From Sphingobacteriaceae bacterium (GTDB lineage Bacteria; Bacteroidota; Bacteroidia; Sphingobacteriales; Sphingobacteriaceae), in the NCBI GenBank assembly GCA_024645045.1, contig JAHEGO010000010.1, forward strand, positions 1-34,229: 34,229 bases of DNA, read 5' to 3'. Below, one piece after another: positions 1 through 9,089 of the stretch. The notes below the pieces were generated by a model. That model searched no databases. It saw only the letters and a list, made by a program, of their open reading frames with translations, and was not told the DNA's origin. The position numbers and the translations under genes are program-made. The stretch's first letter is position 1. Each line of letters starts with the position of its first letter.

Positions 1-164
1 TCTAAGTTTTGTAAAATATGCTTGGCAATTTTTGCGCTTTGGTTTCCTGTTTTAGCTTTTATTTCAACTTGAGAAAACCTGACTTTAACAATGGCGAATT
101 CTGCAGCAACAAAGAAGCCGTTGAGCACAACCAATAAAAGTGTAAGAAAAATGTCGAATAACAT
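1..164 (-). CDS. CNNM/CorC-type (hemolysin C-like) membrane protein, partial
   Basis: An ATG at 162-164 opens a minus-strand frame that stays open to the left edge, giving about 54 N-terminal residues. The start is a hydrophobic helix (LLLVVLNGFFVAAEFAIVKV), which is the typical first helix of the CNNM (DUF21) domain in the CorB/CorC/TlyC family: a small-residue and Phe-rich segment ending in AAEFAxVKxR. Characterised members are membrane proteins linked to divalent cation (Mg or Co) homeostasis. The CBS and CorC domains expected downstream lie outside the window. The gene starts 30 bases after the DedA gene on the same strand, so the two may be co-transcribed. The family call is fairly firm, but the substrate cannot be judged. 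Confidence 0.8.
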   Translation of the reverse strand, partial: MLFDIFLTLLLVVLNGFFVAAEFAIVKVRFSQVEIKAKTGNQSAKIAKHILQNL

Positions 165-194
165 ATGAAGTGGTTAAATCAAATCAATTTTAAT

Positions 195-836
195 TTAAGA
201 TTCGTTGGTTTTGTTGGCTCTTTTTTGTTTAATATAAGTCCATACAACAGGAATCATACTGATTAAGATGATCAGGATTACAACGTATTCTAATTTCTTT
301 TGAATGCCCGGAAATGCTCTGCCTAAGAAGTACCCAGCCAATATCATCGAAAAAACCCAAGCCACACATCCAATAATATTATACCAAATAAATTTCTTAA
401 AATCTAATGAAACAACACCCGCCATAATTGGTACAAAAGTTCTAACAATTGGAATAAACCTAGCCATTACAATTGCAGAGCCTCCATGTTTTTCATAAAA
501 ATCACGCGCATAAATGGCATGCTTTTTCTTGAAGAAAAAGGAATCGTCTCTACTAAAAATTACTGGGCCTGTTTTTTTGCCAAAATAATAACCGACAAAA
601 TTACCCAGTATGCCAGCCATTGAAACACTTATTAAGAGTGTAAAAATGTTAACGTCAAAAATAGGCGTACCACACAATAATCCGGAAACAAATAGTAGCG
701 AATCTCCTGGTAGGAAAAATCCAAAAAACAAACCTGTTTCAGCAAATACTACAAAAAGTAATAAAGACAAGCCTCCATAATGGATAATGCTTTGCGGATG
801 CAATAATGTCTTAATAAATTCAATTACATTTTCCAT
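195..836 (-). CDS. DedA-family (SNARE-associated/VTT domain) inner-membrane protein
   Basis: A 213-residue, strongly hydrophobic protein of normal DedA length. Family marks are AETG followed by FFLPGDSLLF (E33, P43-G44-D45), GNFVGYYFGKKTG (about residues 78-90) and RFIPIVRTFVPIMAG (R126, R132), which are the conserved acidic and arginine positions of DedA proteins. DedA/VTT proteins are thought to be proton-coupled, and several flip phospholipids or undecaprenyl phosphate across the inner membrane. The specific substrate here is unknown. It begins 29 bases after the nuoN stop with no terminator between, so it may be carried on the tail of the nuo transcript, though no functional link is needed. 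Confidence 0.9.
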   Translation of the reverse strand: MENVIEFIKTLLHPQSIIHYGGLSLLLFVVFAETGLFFGFFLPGDSLLFVSGLLCGTPIFDVNIFTLLISVSMAGILGNFVGYYFGKKTGPVIFSRDDSFFFKKKHAIYARDFYEKHGGSAIVMARFIPIVRTFVPIMAGVVSLDFKKFIWYNIIGCVAWVFSMILAGYFLGRAFPGIQKKLEYVVILIILISMIPVVWTYIKQKRANKTNES

Positions 837-865
837 AGTAGTATTTATTCCGAAAAATAAGGAAT

Positions 866-2245
866 TTAAAATAAGGATGATAATATTGAAGGGAAAATGC
901 CTAGAATAATAGTAGCCATAGTTGTTAAAAATAACACCAATGCCATATTACCTCTTGCTTCAATTGTGCTATTGTCTGTACTTTCTTTCATGTACATCGC
1001 AATGATCACTTTGAAGTAGTACCAAATTCCAATCACTGCATTTACAATTGCTAAAGCAACTAACCAATAATAGTTTTGTGACATGGCTGTTGTAAACACA
1101 TAAAATTTACCGAAAAATCCTGCTGTTAATGGAATACCTGCTAAAGAACACATAGCTATAGTTAATGCCAATGCCATACCTGGGTTCCTTTTGCCCAATC
1201 CATTGAATGCGTCGAAGCTATCCGACTGCGCAATTTCTTTTACTTTAATAAAAATAGCGAATGCAGTAATCGAAGCGATTGAGTAAGCACTAGCATATAA
1301 GAAAATGGCTTTACTTGAATTTGGACCAATTGCTAAAATAGCCATTAACATATAACCTGCATGTGAAATGCTTGAATAAGCCAACATGCGTTTAAATGAG
1401 TGTTGCATTAAAGCAGATAAGTTACCAATACTTATCGTTAACAAAGCAACAATCCAAAGTGTAGGCGTTAAATAAGTTGACAATGAAGCAAAGCATGTTA
1501 TAAACAACCTAATGAATGCCGCAAAACTAGCAGTCTTCACAACGGTTGACATAAATAATGTAATCAAAGATGGAGCGCCTTCGTATACGTCTGGTGCCCA
1601 GAAATGAAAGGGTGCAGCTGAAATTTTGAATAACATACCCACCAAAATAAATAAAATACCAGCATAAAATAGTGGAGCAATTACTCCATTGCTCATGCCT
1701 ACTGCACTTGCAATCTGATCTAAATTAAAAGTTCCAGTGAATCCGTAAATTAAAGCAATACCAAACATTAAGAATGCAGTTGCAAATGAACCCATTAAAA
1801 AATATTTCAATGCAGCTTCGTTAGAGGCTAAATCTTTTTTGCGAATACCGGCTAATGCATACATGCTAATTGACATAATTTCAATGCCAATAAATAACAT
1901 GGTTAAGTTTTGAAACGAAACCATACATAATACACCAACTAATGCAAATAAAATAAGTGCTAAATATTCTGCAACGTTGCTGCTAATTTTTTCAAAATAC
2001 CCCTTTGATAAAAGGATAATTAAAATAGTAGTTACAATAGTTAAGCTTGAAAATACGATGGAGAAATTATCAAACAATACCATTTGGTTGAAGTAATACA
2101 AATTGGTATTCCATGTTGAGATTTGTGTGGCCAAAGCTCCTAGAAGCCCTAGATATGCTACAGGAACAAGCGCAGCAGTTTTATTGTAAACACCCAAAAA
2201 TAGCAGCACAACTGCGAGTAAGGTTATAATTATTATACTAGTCAT
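866..2245 (-). CDS. nuoN: NADH-quinone oxidoreductase subunit N
   Basis: A 459-residue polytopic membrane protein of the antiporter-like (MrpD/ND2) family, the usual NuoN length. It forms one of the three proton-pumping modules in the membrane arm of complex I. The conserved core is visible as LFIGIEIMSISMYALAG (with the buried Glu), FKISAAPFHFWAPDVYEGAP, LAYSSISHAGYMLM and LAGIPLTAGFFGKF, carrying the Lys, His and Glu residues of the central hydrophilic axis. It is the last nuo gene, 23 bases after nuoM. The stretch after its stop has only a 5-bp stem and no good terminator, so reading on into the DedA gene is likely. Confidence 0.97.
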   Translation of the reverse strand: MTSIIIITLLAVVLLFLGVYNKTAALVPVAYLGLLGALATQISTWNTNLYYFNQMVLFDNFSIVFSSLTIVTTILIILLSKGYFEKISSNVAEYLALILFALVGVLCMVSFQNLTMLFIGIEIMSISMYALAGIRKKDLASNEAALKYFLMGSFATAFLMFGIALIYGFTGTFNLDQIASAVGMSNGVIAPLFYAGILFILVGMLFKISAAPFHFWAPDVYEGAPSLITLFMSTVVKTASFAAFIRLFITCFASLSTYLTPTLWIVALLTISIGNLSALMQHSFKRMLAYSSISHAGYMLMAILAIGPNSSKAIFLYASAYSIASITAFAIFIKVKEIAQSDSFDAFNGLGKRNPGMALALTIAMCSLAGIPLTAGFFGKFYVFTTAMSQNYYWLVALAIVNAVIGIWYYFKVIIAMYMKESTDNSTIEARGNMALVLFLTTMATIILGIFPSILSSLF

Positions 2246-2268
2246 TTCTTAAATATTTTAAAATTAAA

Positions 2269-3735
2269 TTAGTTAATGATTGCTAATTTTGAATTTACAA
2301 TTGAAATTAAATTTTGAACCGATGCATCTGAAATGCTTAAAATAGCATTTGGCATAATGCCCATTACAATTACTAAAAGTACTACGATGTATAAAATGGT
2401 TTTTTCGTTTCCGTGTATATCTTTAAACGCGCTCGTTAAATTATTTGCTTCTCCTAACATTACTCTTTGGTACATTCTTAACATATAAACTGCGCCTAGA
2501 ATAATAGTTAAACCAGCAAAGGCTGTTGCAATTGCACTGTATTGATACAAGCCTGCTAATAATAAGAATTCGCCTACAAAGCCATTGGTTAATGGCAATG
2601 CGATAGAACCCATCATAATAATAGTAAACACTATAGCTAATTTAGGTGCACTATGTACAATTCCTCCAAGAATATTTATTTCACGTGTACTAGTTCTGGA
2701 CTCGATGATGTAAATAATATAAAACAATGCGAATACATTCACACCATGGCTCAACATTTGAATCATGGCACCTTGTAAGGCTTGTGCGTTAAAAACAAAC
2801 ACCCCTGCACCAATTAAACCCACATGGGCAATAGACGAGTAAGCGATTAATCTTTTTAAATCTTTTTGGTTAAATGCAATTAAGGATGCGTAGACAATTC
2901 CAATTACAGAAAGTGTAATTGCTAACCACGACCACTCTTGAAATGCTTGTGGAACAACTGGTATCATCCACCTAATAATTCCGTACACCCCCATCTTTAA
3001 CATAATAGCTGAAAGCAGCATAGTTGCTGGTGTTGGCGCTTCTGTATAAGTGTCAGGTTGCCAAGTATGAAAAGGAAAAATAGGCATCTTAATAGCAAAG
3101 GCTACAAAGAAAGCCCAGAATAAATAAGATTGAGCAGTGCTGTTTAATGCTGTTTGGTAAAACACATTGAGGTCGAAAGAATGTGCACCTGGTGTTTGAA
3201 GATAGATGTAAATTAATGCAGCTAACATAAACAAACTACCTAAAATAGTGTACACAAAAAACTTAAGCGTTGCTTGAATTCTTTCTGCTCCACCCCAAAT
3301 AGCTGCAATAAAATAAACAGGAATTAATGCCGCTTCCCAACAAGTATAAAATAGAAATGCATCTAATGAAACAAATACGCCAATCAATCCTGCTTGCATG
3401 AACATCATCAAGGCATAAAAAGATTTTTCTGCAGTATATGTTTTGTTAAAGGTAGAAAGGATAATCAACGGGAATAGGCCTGTGGTAAGCATTACCATTA
3501 ACATACTAATGCCGTCAATGCCAATTTTAAAGTGAATACCTAAGGAACTAACCCAAGTTGTATCTATTAAAAATTGTGTGCTTGCGTCTTTTTGAAAATT
3601 AATTAATGCAAATAATGCAATGCCTAATTCTACAATAGAAAAAATCAATGCGGCGCGTTTTGCTTCTTTAGTATTTAATACTAACAAAGCCAATGATGCT
3701 AAAGCCGGAAATAATAAAAGTAGTAGCGTAATCAT
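2269..3735 (-). CDS. nuoM: NADH-quinone oxidoreductase subunit M
   Basis: A 488-residue antiporter-like proton-channel subunit (ND4 homologue). Recognisable blocks are YTCWEAALIPVYFIAAIWGG with the essential transmembrane Glu, FAIKMPIFPFHTWQPDTYTEAPTP, RLIAYSSIAHVGLIGAG, and LPLTNGFVGEFLLL near the C-terminus. It sits between nuoL and nuoN in the membrane arm and in gene order, 10 bases from nuoL and 23 from nuoN. Length and motifs are complete, with nothing atypical. The ATG at 3733-3735 starts directly with a transmembrane helix, as expected for the family. Confidence 0.97.
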   Translation of the reverse strand: MITLLLLLFPALASLALLVLNTKEAKRAALIFSIVELGIALFALINFQKDASTQFLIDTTWVSSLGIHFKIGIDGISMLMVMLTTGLFPLIILSTFNKTYTAEKSFYALMMFMQAGLIGVFVSLDAFLFYTCWEAALIPVYFIAAIWGGAERIQATLKFFVYTILGSLFMLAALIYIYLQTPGAHSFDLNVFYQTALNSTAQSYLFWAFFVAFAIKMPIFPFHTWQPDTYTEAPTPATMLLSAIMLKMGVYGIIRWMIPVVPQAFQEWSWLAITLSVIGIVYASLIAFNQKDLKRLIAYSSIAHVGLIGAGVFVFNAQALQGAMIQMLSHGVNVFALFYIIYIIESRTSTREINILGGIVHSAPKLAIVFTIIMMGSIALPLTNGFVGEFLLLAGLYQYSAIATAFAGLTIILGAVYMLRMYQRVMLGEANNLTSAFKDIHGNEKTILYIVVLLVIVMGIMPNAILSISDASVQNLISIVNSKLAIIN

Positions 3736-3745
3736 TTATCTAATA

Positions 3746-5644
3746 TTAAATAAAAAAGTTTAACAACATGATGAATAAAATTCCAAGTACCATTGCGAAA
3801 ATATAAAAACCAGTATAACCAGTTTGCAATGCCTTAACTCGTTTAGAACCTGCCAAAGCCAGTCTGCCTGCACCATTTACGATGCCATCAATTCCTGCTC
3901 TTTCAATTATTTGGTGTAAGTAAGTGGCAATTTTATTTACTGGATTGGTGATTAATGCGAAATAAATCTCATCTAAATAAAATTTATGGTAAGAGATTTT
4001 TTGCAACACACTTAAGTTTTCTTCTTGCGTTGGCAACAAATAAACTTTTTTACTATAACGTACAAATGCAAAATATGCAACCAATGCAACTGCAATTAAA
4101 GATCCAATCATGATGCCATATTCAATTGCATGTGATGGAGATGCTACCATTATTTTTGCATCTGCCAAAACAAATACAGGTGCTAAAAACGATTTCAATA
4201 AATGGTGCTCTGAAAATACTTCTGGTAAACCTAAAAAGCCAGCAAATGTAGAACACACAGCCAATACCATTAATGGAATGGTCATGTTTTTTGGGCTCTC
4301 ATGTAAATGTTTTGCTTGTTCTGTTGTTCCCCTAAAAGAGCTGTAAAAAGTTAAGAACAACATTCTAAACATATAAAATGCAGTCAACACCGAAGTAATT
4401 GACATGATGGTAAATACGATTGGAGAATAATTAAAGGTTGCTGCTAAAATTTCATCTTTTGAAAAGAAACCTGCGAATGGTGGTAAACCTGAAATTGCTA
4501 GCGTTCCAATTAAAATTGTTAAAAAAGTGATTGGTAATTTTTTCTTTAAGCCACCCATGTTGCGCATGTCTTGTTCTCCAGACATAGCGTGTATCACACT
4601 TCCAGCGCCTAAAAACAATAATGCTTTAAAGAAAGCGTGTGTCATTAAATGAAATACAGCACCAGTAAATGAGCCAACACCTAAAGCTACAAACATATAA
4701 CCCAACTGACTAACTGTTGAGTAAGCCAATACTTTTTTAATATCTGTTTGTGTTAAAGCAATGATTGCAGCAACAATTGCAGTAAGCATTCCTACAATAG
4801 TTATGGTCTCCATTGCTATTGGTGCAAGCACATAAATAATGCTTGATCTGGCAATCATGTAAATACCCGCTGTTACCATTGTCGCAGCATGTATCAAGGC
4901 TGAAACCGGTGTAGGGCCAGCCATTGCGTCTGGCAACCATGTGTATAAAGGCAATTGTGCACTTTTCCCCATGGCTCCAATAAATAATAATAATGCTATT
5001 GCAGTAATGGTTGCGTCTCCGCTAGTAAATCCAGCAGCTTGCATCATTACAGATTTATAACTGATAGATCCGAATGTTGTATAAATTAAAAACAAGCCTA
5101 ATAAAAAGCCAAGGTCACCAATGCGATTCATGATGAATGCTTTTTTAGCGGCATTGTTATAAGAAGTGTTTTTAAACCAAAAGCCTATTAATAAATAAGA
5201 ACATAATCCAACGCCTTCCCATCCAATAAACATGATAGCGTAGTTAGATCCTAATACTAATAATAGCATGAAGAATACGAACAAGTTTAAATAAGCGAAA
5301 TACCTTGCAAAGCCTTCGTCATGGTGCATATAGCCTATTGAGTATACATGAATTAAAAATCCAACACCCGTTATAATCAATAACATAATCATTGACAAAG
5401 GATCTACTAAAAATGAGAATGGGATTTGTAATCCTGCTACATTAATCCAACTAAATAAATCGAAAGTGTTTACTTCTCCATTTGGAGTGGTGATGAATAT
5501 TCCTAAACTGATGAGGAATGAACAAAAAATGGAAGCGCTACCAATGATTCCAACCCAGGCCTTAGGCATGCGTTTATTTGCAATGCCATTTATTAAAAAG
5601 CCTAGCAAAGGAAATAATGGAATTAACCCTATTAATTTTAACAT
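3746..5644 (-). CDS. nuoL: NADH-quinone oxidoreductase subunit L
   Basis: A 632-residue protein, the distal antiporter-like subunit of complex I (ND5 homologue), with the long lateral C-terminal helix that braces the membrane arm. Visible marks are FIGWEGVGLCSYLLIGFWF (buried Glu), MGKSAQLPLYTWLPDAMAGP, PVSALIHAATMVTAGIYMIA, KVLAYSTVSQLGYMFVALG and SGLPPFAGFFSKDEIL. Residues of roughly 540-632 form the amphipathic C-terminal part. It lies 21 bases after nuoK and 10 before nuoM. It appears intact and of normal length. Confidence 0.97.
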   Translation of the reverse strand: MLKLIGLIPLFPLLGFLINGIANKRMPKAWVGIIGSASIFCSFLISLGIFITTPNGEVNTFDLFSWINVAGLQIPFSFLVDPLSMIMLLIITGVGFLIHVYSIGYMHHDEGFARYFAYLNLFVFFMLLLVLGSNYAIMFIGWEGVGLCSYLLIGFWFKNTSYNNAAKKAFIMNRIGDLGFLLGLFLIYTTFGSISYKSVMMQAAGFTSGDATITAIALLLFIGAMGKSAQLPLYTWLPDAMAGPTPVSALIHAATMVTAGIYMIARSSIIYVLAPIAMETITIVGMLTAIVAAIIALTQTDIKKVLAYSTVSQLGYMFVALGVGSFTGAVFHLMTHAFFKALLFLGAGSVIHAMSGEQDMRNMGGLKKKLPITFLTILIGTLAISGLPPFAGFFSKDEILAATFNYSPIVFTIMSITSVLTAFYMFRMLFLTFYSSFRGTTEQAKHLHESPKNMTIPLMVLAVCSTFAGFLGLPEVFSEHHLLKSFLAPVFVLADAKIMVASPSHAIEYGIMIGSLIAVALVAYFAFVRYSKKVYLLPTQEENLSVLQKISYHKFYLDEIYFALITNPVNKIATYLHQIIERAGIDGIVNGAGRLALAGSKRVKALQTGYTGFYIFAMVLGILFIMLLNFFI

Positions 5645-5665
5645 AATATTAATTGCTGAATGAAT

Positions 5666-5995
5666 CTATCCTTTTAATTTGTTTAATATATTGATGTCTA
5701 TAGACCTTGTATTTCTGTATATCATCACGATGATGGCCAAGCCTACTGCAACTTCTGCGGCAGCAACAGCCATGATAAAAAATACGAATACTTGACCGCT
5801 TGCGTCACCTCTATAAGCAGAAAATGCTGCCAATAAAATATTTACTGCATTTAACATCAATTCTATTGACATGAAAATAACAATGGCATTTCTTCTAACT
5901 AAAACACCCATTACTCCAATTGTAAATAATAATGAAGCCAGTAAAATATAATGATTAATTGGTACGGCTTGAATAGTTTGTGTTACTGTTCCCAT
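5666..5995 (-). CDS. nuoK: NADH-quinone oxidoreductase subunit K
   Basis: A 109-residue, three-helix membrane subunit (ND4L homologue). The conserved transmembrane Glu is in [18 protein letters not shown] and the second in [20 protein letters not shown]; both are needed for proton transfer along the membrane arm in studied enzymes. Its ATG shares one base with the nuoJ stop (TAATG arrangement at 5993-5997), which suggests translational coupling with nuoJ. Length is normal. Confidence 0.96.
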   Translation of the reverse strand: MGTVTQTIQAVPINHYILLASLLFTIGVMGVLVRRNAIVIFMSIELMLNAVNILLAAFSAYRGDASGQVFVFFIMAVAAAEVAVGLAIIVMIYRNTRSIDINILNKLKG

Positions 5996-6495
5996 TAGTT
6001 TATATCTTTTTTAGCTAATAATACTGCGCCAACCATAGCCGATAATAATAAAACCGAAGCTATTTCGAATGGCAATAAAAATTCGTTGAATAAAACTTTA
6101 CCAAGGTTTTTCACTAATCCTATATTCGAATTAACTAATTCGAAAGGCACATCGCCACCACCTGTTTTTACAATGGCACCAACCAGTGTAAGCATTAATA
6201 AACCTGCAGAAATTACACCTGCGAATTTTAATAAACTAGATTTTTGCGGTTCTGTATCTTGGTTTAAATTTAAAAACATAATAGAGAAAAGAATCAATAC
6301 CATAATAGCACCCATATAAACAATGAAATTTACGATGGCTAAAAACTGTGCATTTAAAATAAGGTATTGACAAGTGATTGCGAAAAAAGTCATCACCATA
6401 TACAAGGCACTGTGTATAGGATTTTTTGCAAATACTACCAGTAATGCAAAAAACAATGTGATGAATGATAATAAATAAAATAAGGAATGACTCAT
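5995..6495 (-). CDS. nuoJ: NADH-quinone oxidoreductase subunit J
   Basis: A 166-residue, five-helix membrane subunit (ND6 homologue). The family core is seen as [23 protein letters not shown], then [22 protein letters not shown], whose third helix carries the pi-bulge region important for coupling. The stop codon overlaps the nuoK start by one base. The start ATG lies 22 bases after the nuoI stop. Normal length and complete. Confidence 0.95.
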   Translation of the reverse strand: MSHSLFYLLSFITLFFALLVVFAKNPIHSALYMVMTFFAITCQYLILNAQFLAIVNFIVYMGAIMVLILFSIMFLNLNQDTEPQKSSLLKFAGVISAGLLMLTLVGAIVKTGGGDVPFELVNSNIGLVKNLGKVLFNEFLLPFEIASVLLLSAMVGAVLLAKKDIN

Positions 6496-6517
6496 TGAAT
6501 ATTATTTGATTGAATGA

Positions 6518-7012
6518 TTATTTAACAATTGGTTCTACCAGTTTATCTTTTCCGAAAATAAATTCATCTCTCTTATAACCAGCTTTTGCAATATCTCCAT
6601 CTAAGAAAATGGCTGCTTTCGGGCAAGCTTCTTCGCAAAAACCACAGAAAATACAACGCAACATGTTAATTTCATATACCGAAGCGTATTTCTCTTCTCT
6701 GTATAAATGCTCTTCTCCTGGCTTGCGTTCTGCTGCAGTCATGGTAATGGCTTCAGCTGGACAAGAAAGAGCACATAAGCCACAAGCAGTACATCTTTCT
6801 GCTCCATTTTCATCTCTTTTCAAAGAATGTAAACCCCTAAAGTTTTCCGAGAATTCTCTTTTTTGTTCTGGATAATAAATAGTGGTTTTCTTCTTGAAGA
6901 AATGTTTCATGGTAATACTCAAGCCATGAAGAATTGCTGGGAGATATATGCGCTCCCAAAAATTCATTTTCTTAGACTCTAAAACTTTTTTTCGATTCGT
7001 TAACGAATTCAT
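6518..7012 (-). CDS. nuoI: NADH-quinone oxidoreductase subunit I (two 4Fe-4S clusters)
   Basis: A peripheral-arm subunit carrying clusters N6a and N6b that pass electrons from NuoG towards N2 in NuoB. From the chosen ATG the protein has 164 residues, with two ferredoxin motifs: CTACGLCALSCP (Cys 74, 77, 80, 84) and CIFCGFCEEACP (Cys 120, 123, 126, 130). The frame could be opened three codons earlier at a TTG (7019-7021), but the ATG at 7010-7012 is preferred. A second ATG at 6965-6967 (MNFWERIYLPAI) is also possible, because family members often begin near that conserved ERIYLPAI block. It is flanked closely by nuoH and nuoJ. Confidence 0.95.
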   Translation of the reverse strand: MNSLTNRKKVLESKKMNFWERIYLPAILHGLSITMKHFFKKKTTIYYPEQKREFSENFRGLHSLKRDENGAERCTACGLCALSCPAEAITMTAAERKPGEEHLYREEKYASVYEINMLRCIFCGFCEEACPKAAIFLDGDIAKAGYKRDEFIFGKDKLVEPIVK

Positions 7013-7039
7013 ATTTGTCAATGCTTTTGATTAAAAATA

Positions 7040-8065
7040 TTATTTACCAAAAAATAAAATACCAGCTCCTGTTAATGCGATGTTAATGATTGCCAATGGA
7101 ATTAAAACTTTCCATCCTAGTTTCATTAATTGATCATAACGGAAACGTGGTACTGTCCATCTTACCCAAATAAAGAAGAAAATGAACAATAATATTTTGG
7201 TGAAAAAGGCTGCAACACCTATTAATGCTGCAACATTTGGATTACTGATTAAATGCATTCCGGGGTAGTTATATCCTCCGAAATACAACGAAGCCATAAT
7301 TGCAGATGAAACAAACATATTGATATACTCTGCAAATAAATAGAAACCTAATTTCATAGAAGAGTATTCTGTATGGTGCCCGCCTACTAATTCTGTTTCA
7401 CATTCTGGCAAGTCAAATGGCGTTCTATTTGTTTCAGCAAATGAACAGATCATAAAAATTAAAAAGCCTAATGGTTGATAAAAAATATTCCAATTCATTC
7501 CAGATTGTTGTTCTGAAATTTCTCTTAAGCTTAAAGTACCAGTCATCATTAATAAAGCAATGATGGATAAACCCATAGCAATTTCGTATGAAATGTTTTG
7601 TGATGCAGAACGAACAGCAGCCAATAAAGAAAATTTATTGTTAGATGCCCAACCGCCAATCATTACGCCATATACACCAAGTGATACTACACCGAAAACG
7701 TATAAAACACCTACGTTAATGTCTGCTACTTGTAATGAAATATTTCTACCGAATAAGAATAAATCTTGACCCCAAGGAATAACTGCAGTAGTGATACAAG
7801 CAGTAAACATACTGAGTGATGGACCTAATACAAATAAAAATGTTCCAGCATGTGTAGGAATAATTTCTTCTTTTGTGAATAGTTTTACGCCGTCTGCTAA
7901 AGGTTGCAATAAGCCCCAAGGCCCAGCTCTGTTGGGTCCTACGCGATCTTGAAAAAATCCTGCAAATTTTCTTTCTGCAAGCGTAGTGTACATTGCAATC
8001 ACTAAACTAATTGCCAAGATTGCAGAAATAAGAATTAATTTTTCTATAATAAATGCGATATCCAT
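7040..8065 (-). CDS. nuoH: NADH-quinone oxidoreductase subunit H
   Basis: A 341-residue, eight-helix membrane subunit (ND1 homologue) that forms much of the quinone chamber at the junction with the peripheral arm. Signature segments are ERKFAGFFQDRVGPNRAGP, GLLQPLADGVKLFTKEEI, and FAETNRTPFDLPECETELVGG followed by HHTEYSSMK, which carry the charged loop residues of the E-channel. It lies 3 bases after nuoG and 18 bases or so before nuoI. Length is normal and no residue is obviously missing. Confidence 0.97.
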   Translation of the reverse strand: MDIAFIIEKLILISAILAISLVIAMYTTLAERKFAGFFQDRVGPNRAGPWGLLQPLADGVKLFTKEEIIPTHAGTFLFVLGPSLSMFTACITTAVIPWGQDLFLFGRNISLQVADINVGVLYVFGVVSLGVYGVMIGGWASNNKFSLLAAVRSASQNISYEIAMGLSIIALLMMTGTLSLREISEQQSGMNWNIFYQPLGFLIFMICSFAETNRTPFDLPECETELVGGHHTEYSSMKLGFYLFAEYINMFVSSAIMASLYFGGYNYPGMHLISNPNVAALIGVAAFFTKILLFIFFFIWVRWTVPRFRYDQLMKLGWKVLIPLAIINIALTGAGILFFGK

Positions 8066-8068
8066 TTC

Positions 8069-9076
8069 TTATTTAATTTTTTTATGAAACATTTTTTTGT
8101 TCGCTTCAATTAAAGCTGGATTTTTTTCGATTACTGGAAGCGGGTGTGCCATTTCATAATGGTTTGATGAGATAACAGATGTTTCGTCGATTTTTCTAGG
8201 GCCTTCGATTGTCCAATCAGACGTAGCCTTTTTATCAAAACGACAAGTATTACAAATGAATGACTCTACTTCTCCATATTGGTCTTTACGAGCAGTTACA
8301 CGCAATACATCTTCACCTTTATACCATAACACTACTTTACCTGAACATTTCTCGTGCTCGCAGTCTCTGTGTGCGTCAACAGGTTTGGTAAACCATACCC
8401 TATTTTTAAATCTAAAAGTTTTATCAGTTAATGCACCTACTGGGCAAACATCAATTACGTTTCCTGAAAAATCGTTTTCAATTGCTGCGCTGATATAGGT
8501 CGAAATTTCTGATTTATCTCCTCTGTTCAATACACCATGCACACGACCTTCTGTAATTTGATCTGCCGTGTAAACGCAACGGTAGCAAAGGATACAGCGG
8601 TTCATGTGTAATTGCACTTTATCTCCAATATCAACTCTTTCAAAAGTTCTTCTTTCAAATTCATACCTAGAATTTGATGCGCCATGTTCGAAAGATAAAT
8701 TCTGTAAATCACATTCGCCTGCTTGATCACATACTGGGCAATCAAGTGGATGGTTGATCAACAACATTTCTACAATTCCTTTTCTAGCTTCAATTACTTC
8801 TGGAGAAGTGGTGTTTTCTACAACCATTCCATCCATAACTTGTGTTTGACAAGAAGCAACAAGTTTAGGCATTGGCCTAGGGTCTTTCTCAGAACCTTGT
8901 GCAACTTTTACTAAACAAGTACGGCATTTACCGCCACTTCCTTTAAGCTTAGAATAATAACACATAGCCGGAGGCACAATGTCGCCGCCTATTTGACGTG
9001 CTGCATTTAAGATGGTGGTCCCCGGTTCTACTTCAACAGACTTTCCGTCGATGGTTACTTTTATTTTATCTGCCAT
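8069..9076 (-). CDS. nuoG: NADH-quinone oxidoreductase subunit G, short form (Fe-S electron-transfer part only)
   Basis: A 335-residue protein with the N-terminal iron-sulfur region of NuoG. It has a 2Fe-2S ferredoxin fold (Cys 39, 51, 54, 76), the His/Cys motif HPLDCPVCDQAGEC (His109, Cys 113, 116, 122) and a ferredoxin-like 4Fe-4S set (Cys 161, 164, 167 and Cys 211). Four more cysteines (239, 244, 275, 278) could hold another cluster resembling the start of the molybdopterin-oxidoreductase domain. The large C-terminal domain of E. coli-type NuoG (total about 900 residues) is absent. The next gene follows after 3 bases, so this is an intact short gene, which I believe is usual in Bacteroidota. 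It passes electrons from NuoF/NuoE to NuoI. Confidence 0.93.
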   Translation of the reverse strand: MADKIKVTIDGKSVEVEPGTTILNAARQIGGDIVPPAMCYYSKLKGSGGKCRTCLVKVAQGSEKDPRPMPKLVASCQTQVMDGMVVENTTSPEVIEARKGIVEMLLINHPLDCPVCDQAGECDLQNLSFEHGASNSRYEFERRTFERVDIGDKVQLHMNRCILCYRCVYTADQITEGRVHGVLNRGDKSEISTYISAAIENDFSGNVIDVCPVGALTDKTFRFKNRVWFTKPVDAHRDCEHEKCSGKVVLWYKGEDVLRVTARKDQYGEVESFICNTCRFDKKATSDWTIEGPRKIDETSVISSNHYEMAHPLPVIEKNPALIEANKKMFHKKIK

Positions 9077-9089
9077 TTTATTAAAATAA

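Noticed and set aside
837..865. Terminator after nuoN
   Set aside because: Only an ATTCC/GGAAT 5-bp stem without a U-tract is present, which is not enough to call.
4737..4940. Cys-rich 67-codon frame inside nuoL
   Set aside because: It lies in another frame of a well-conserved gene and its composition is a by-product of nuoL codons. The many other short frames inside the nuo genes were set aside for the same reason.
8069..9076. nuoG as a truncated pseudogene
   Set aside because: The frame is clean, all cluster ligands are present, and nuoH follows after 3 bases, so no remnant of a lost domain exists. A short NuoG is compatible with the lineage.
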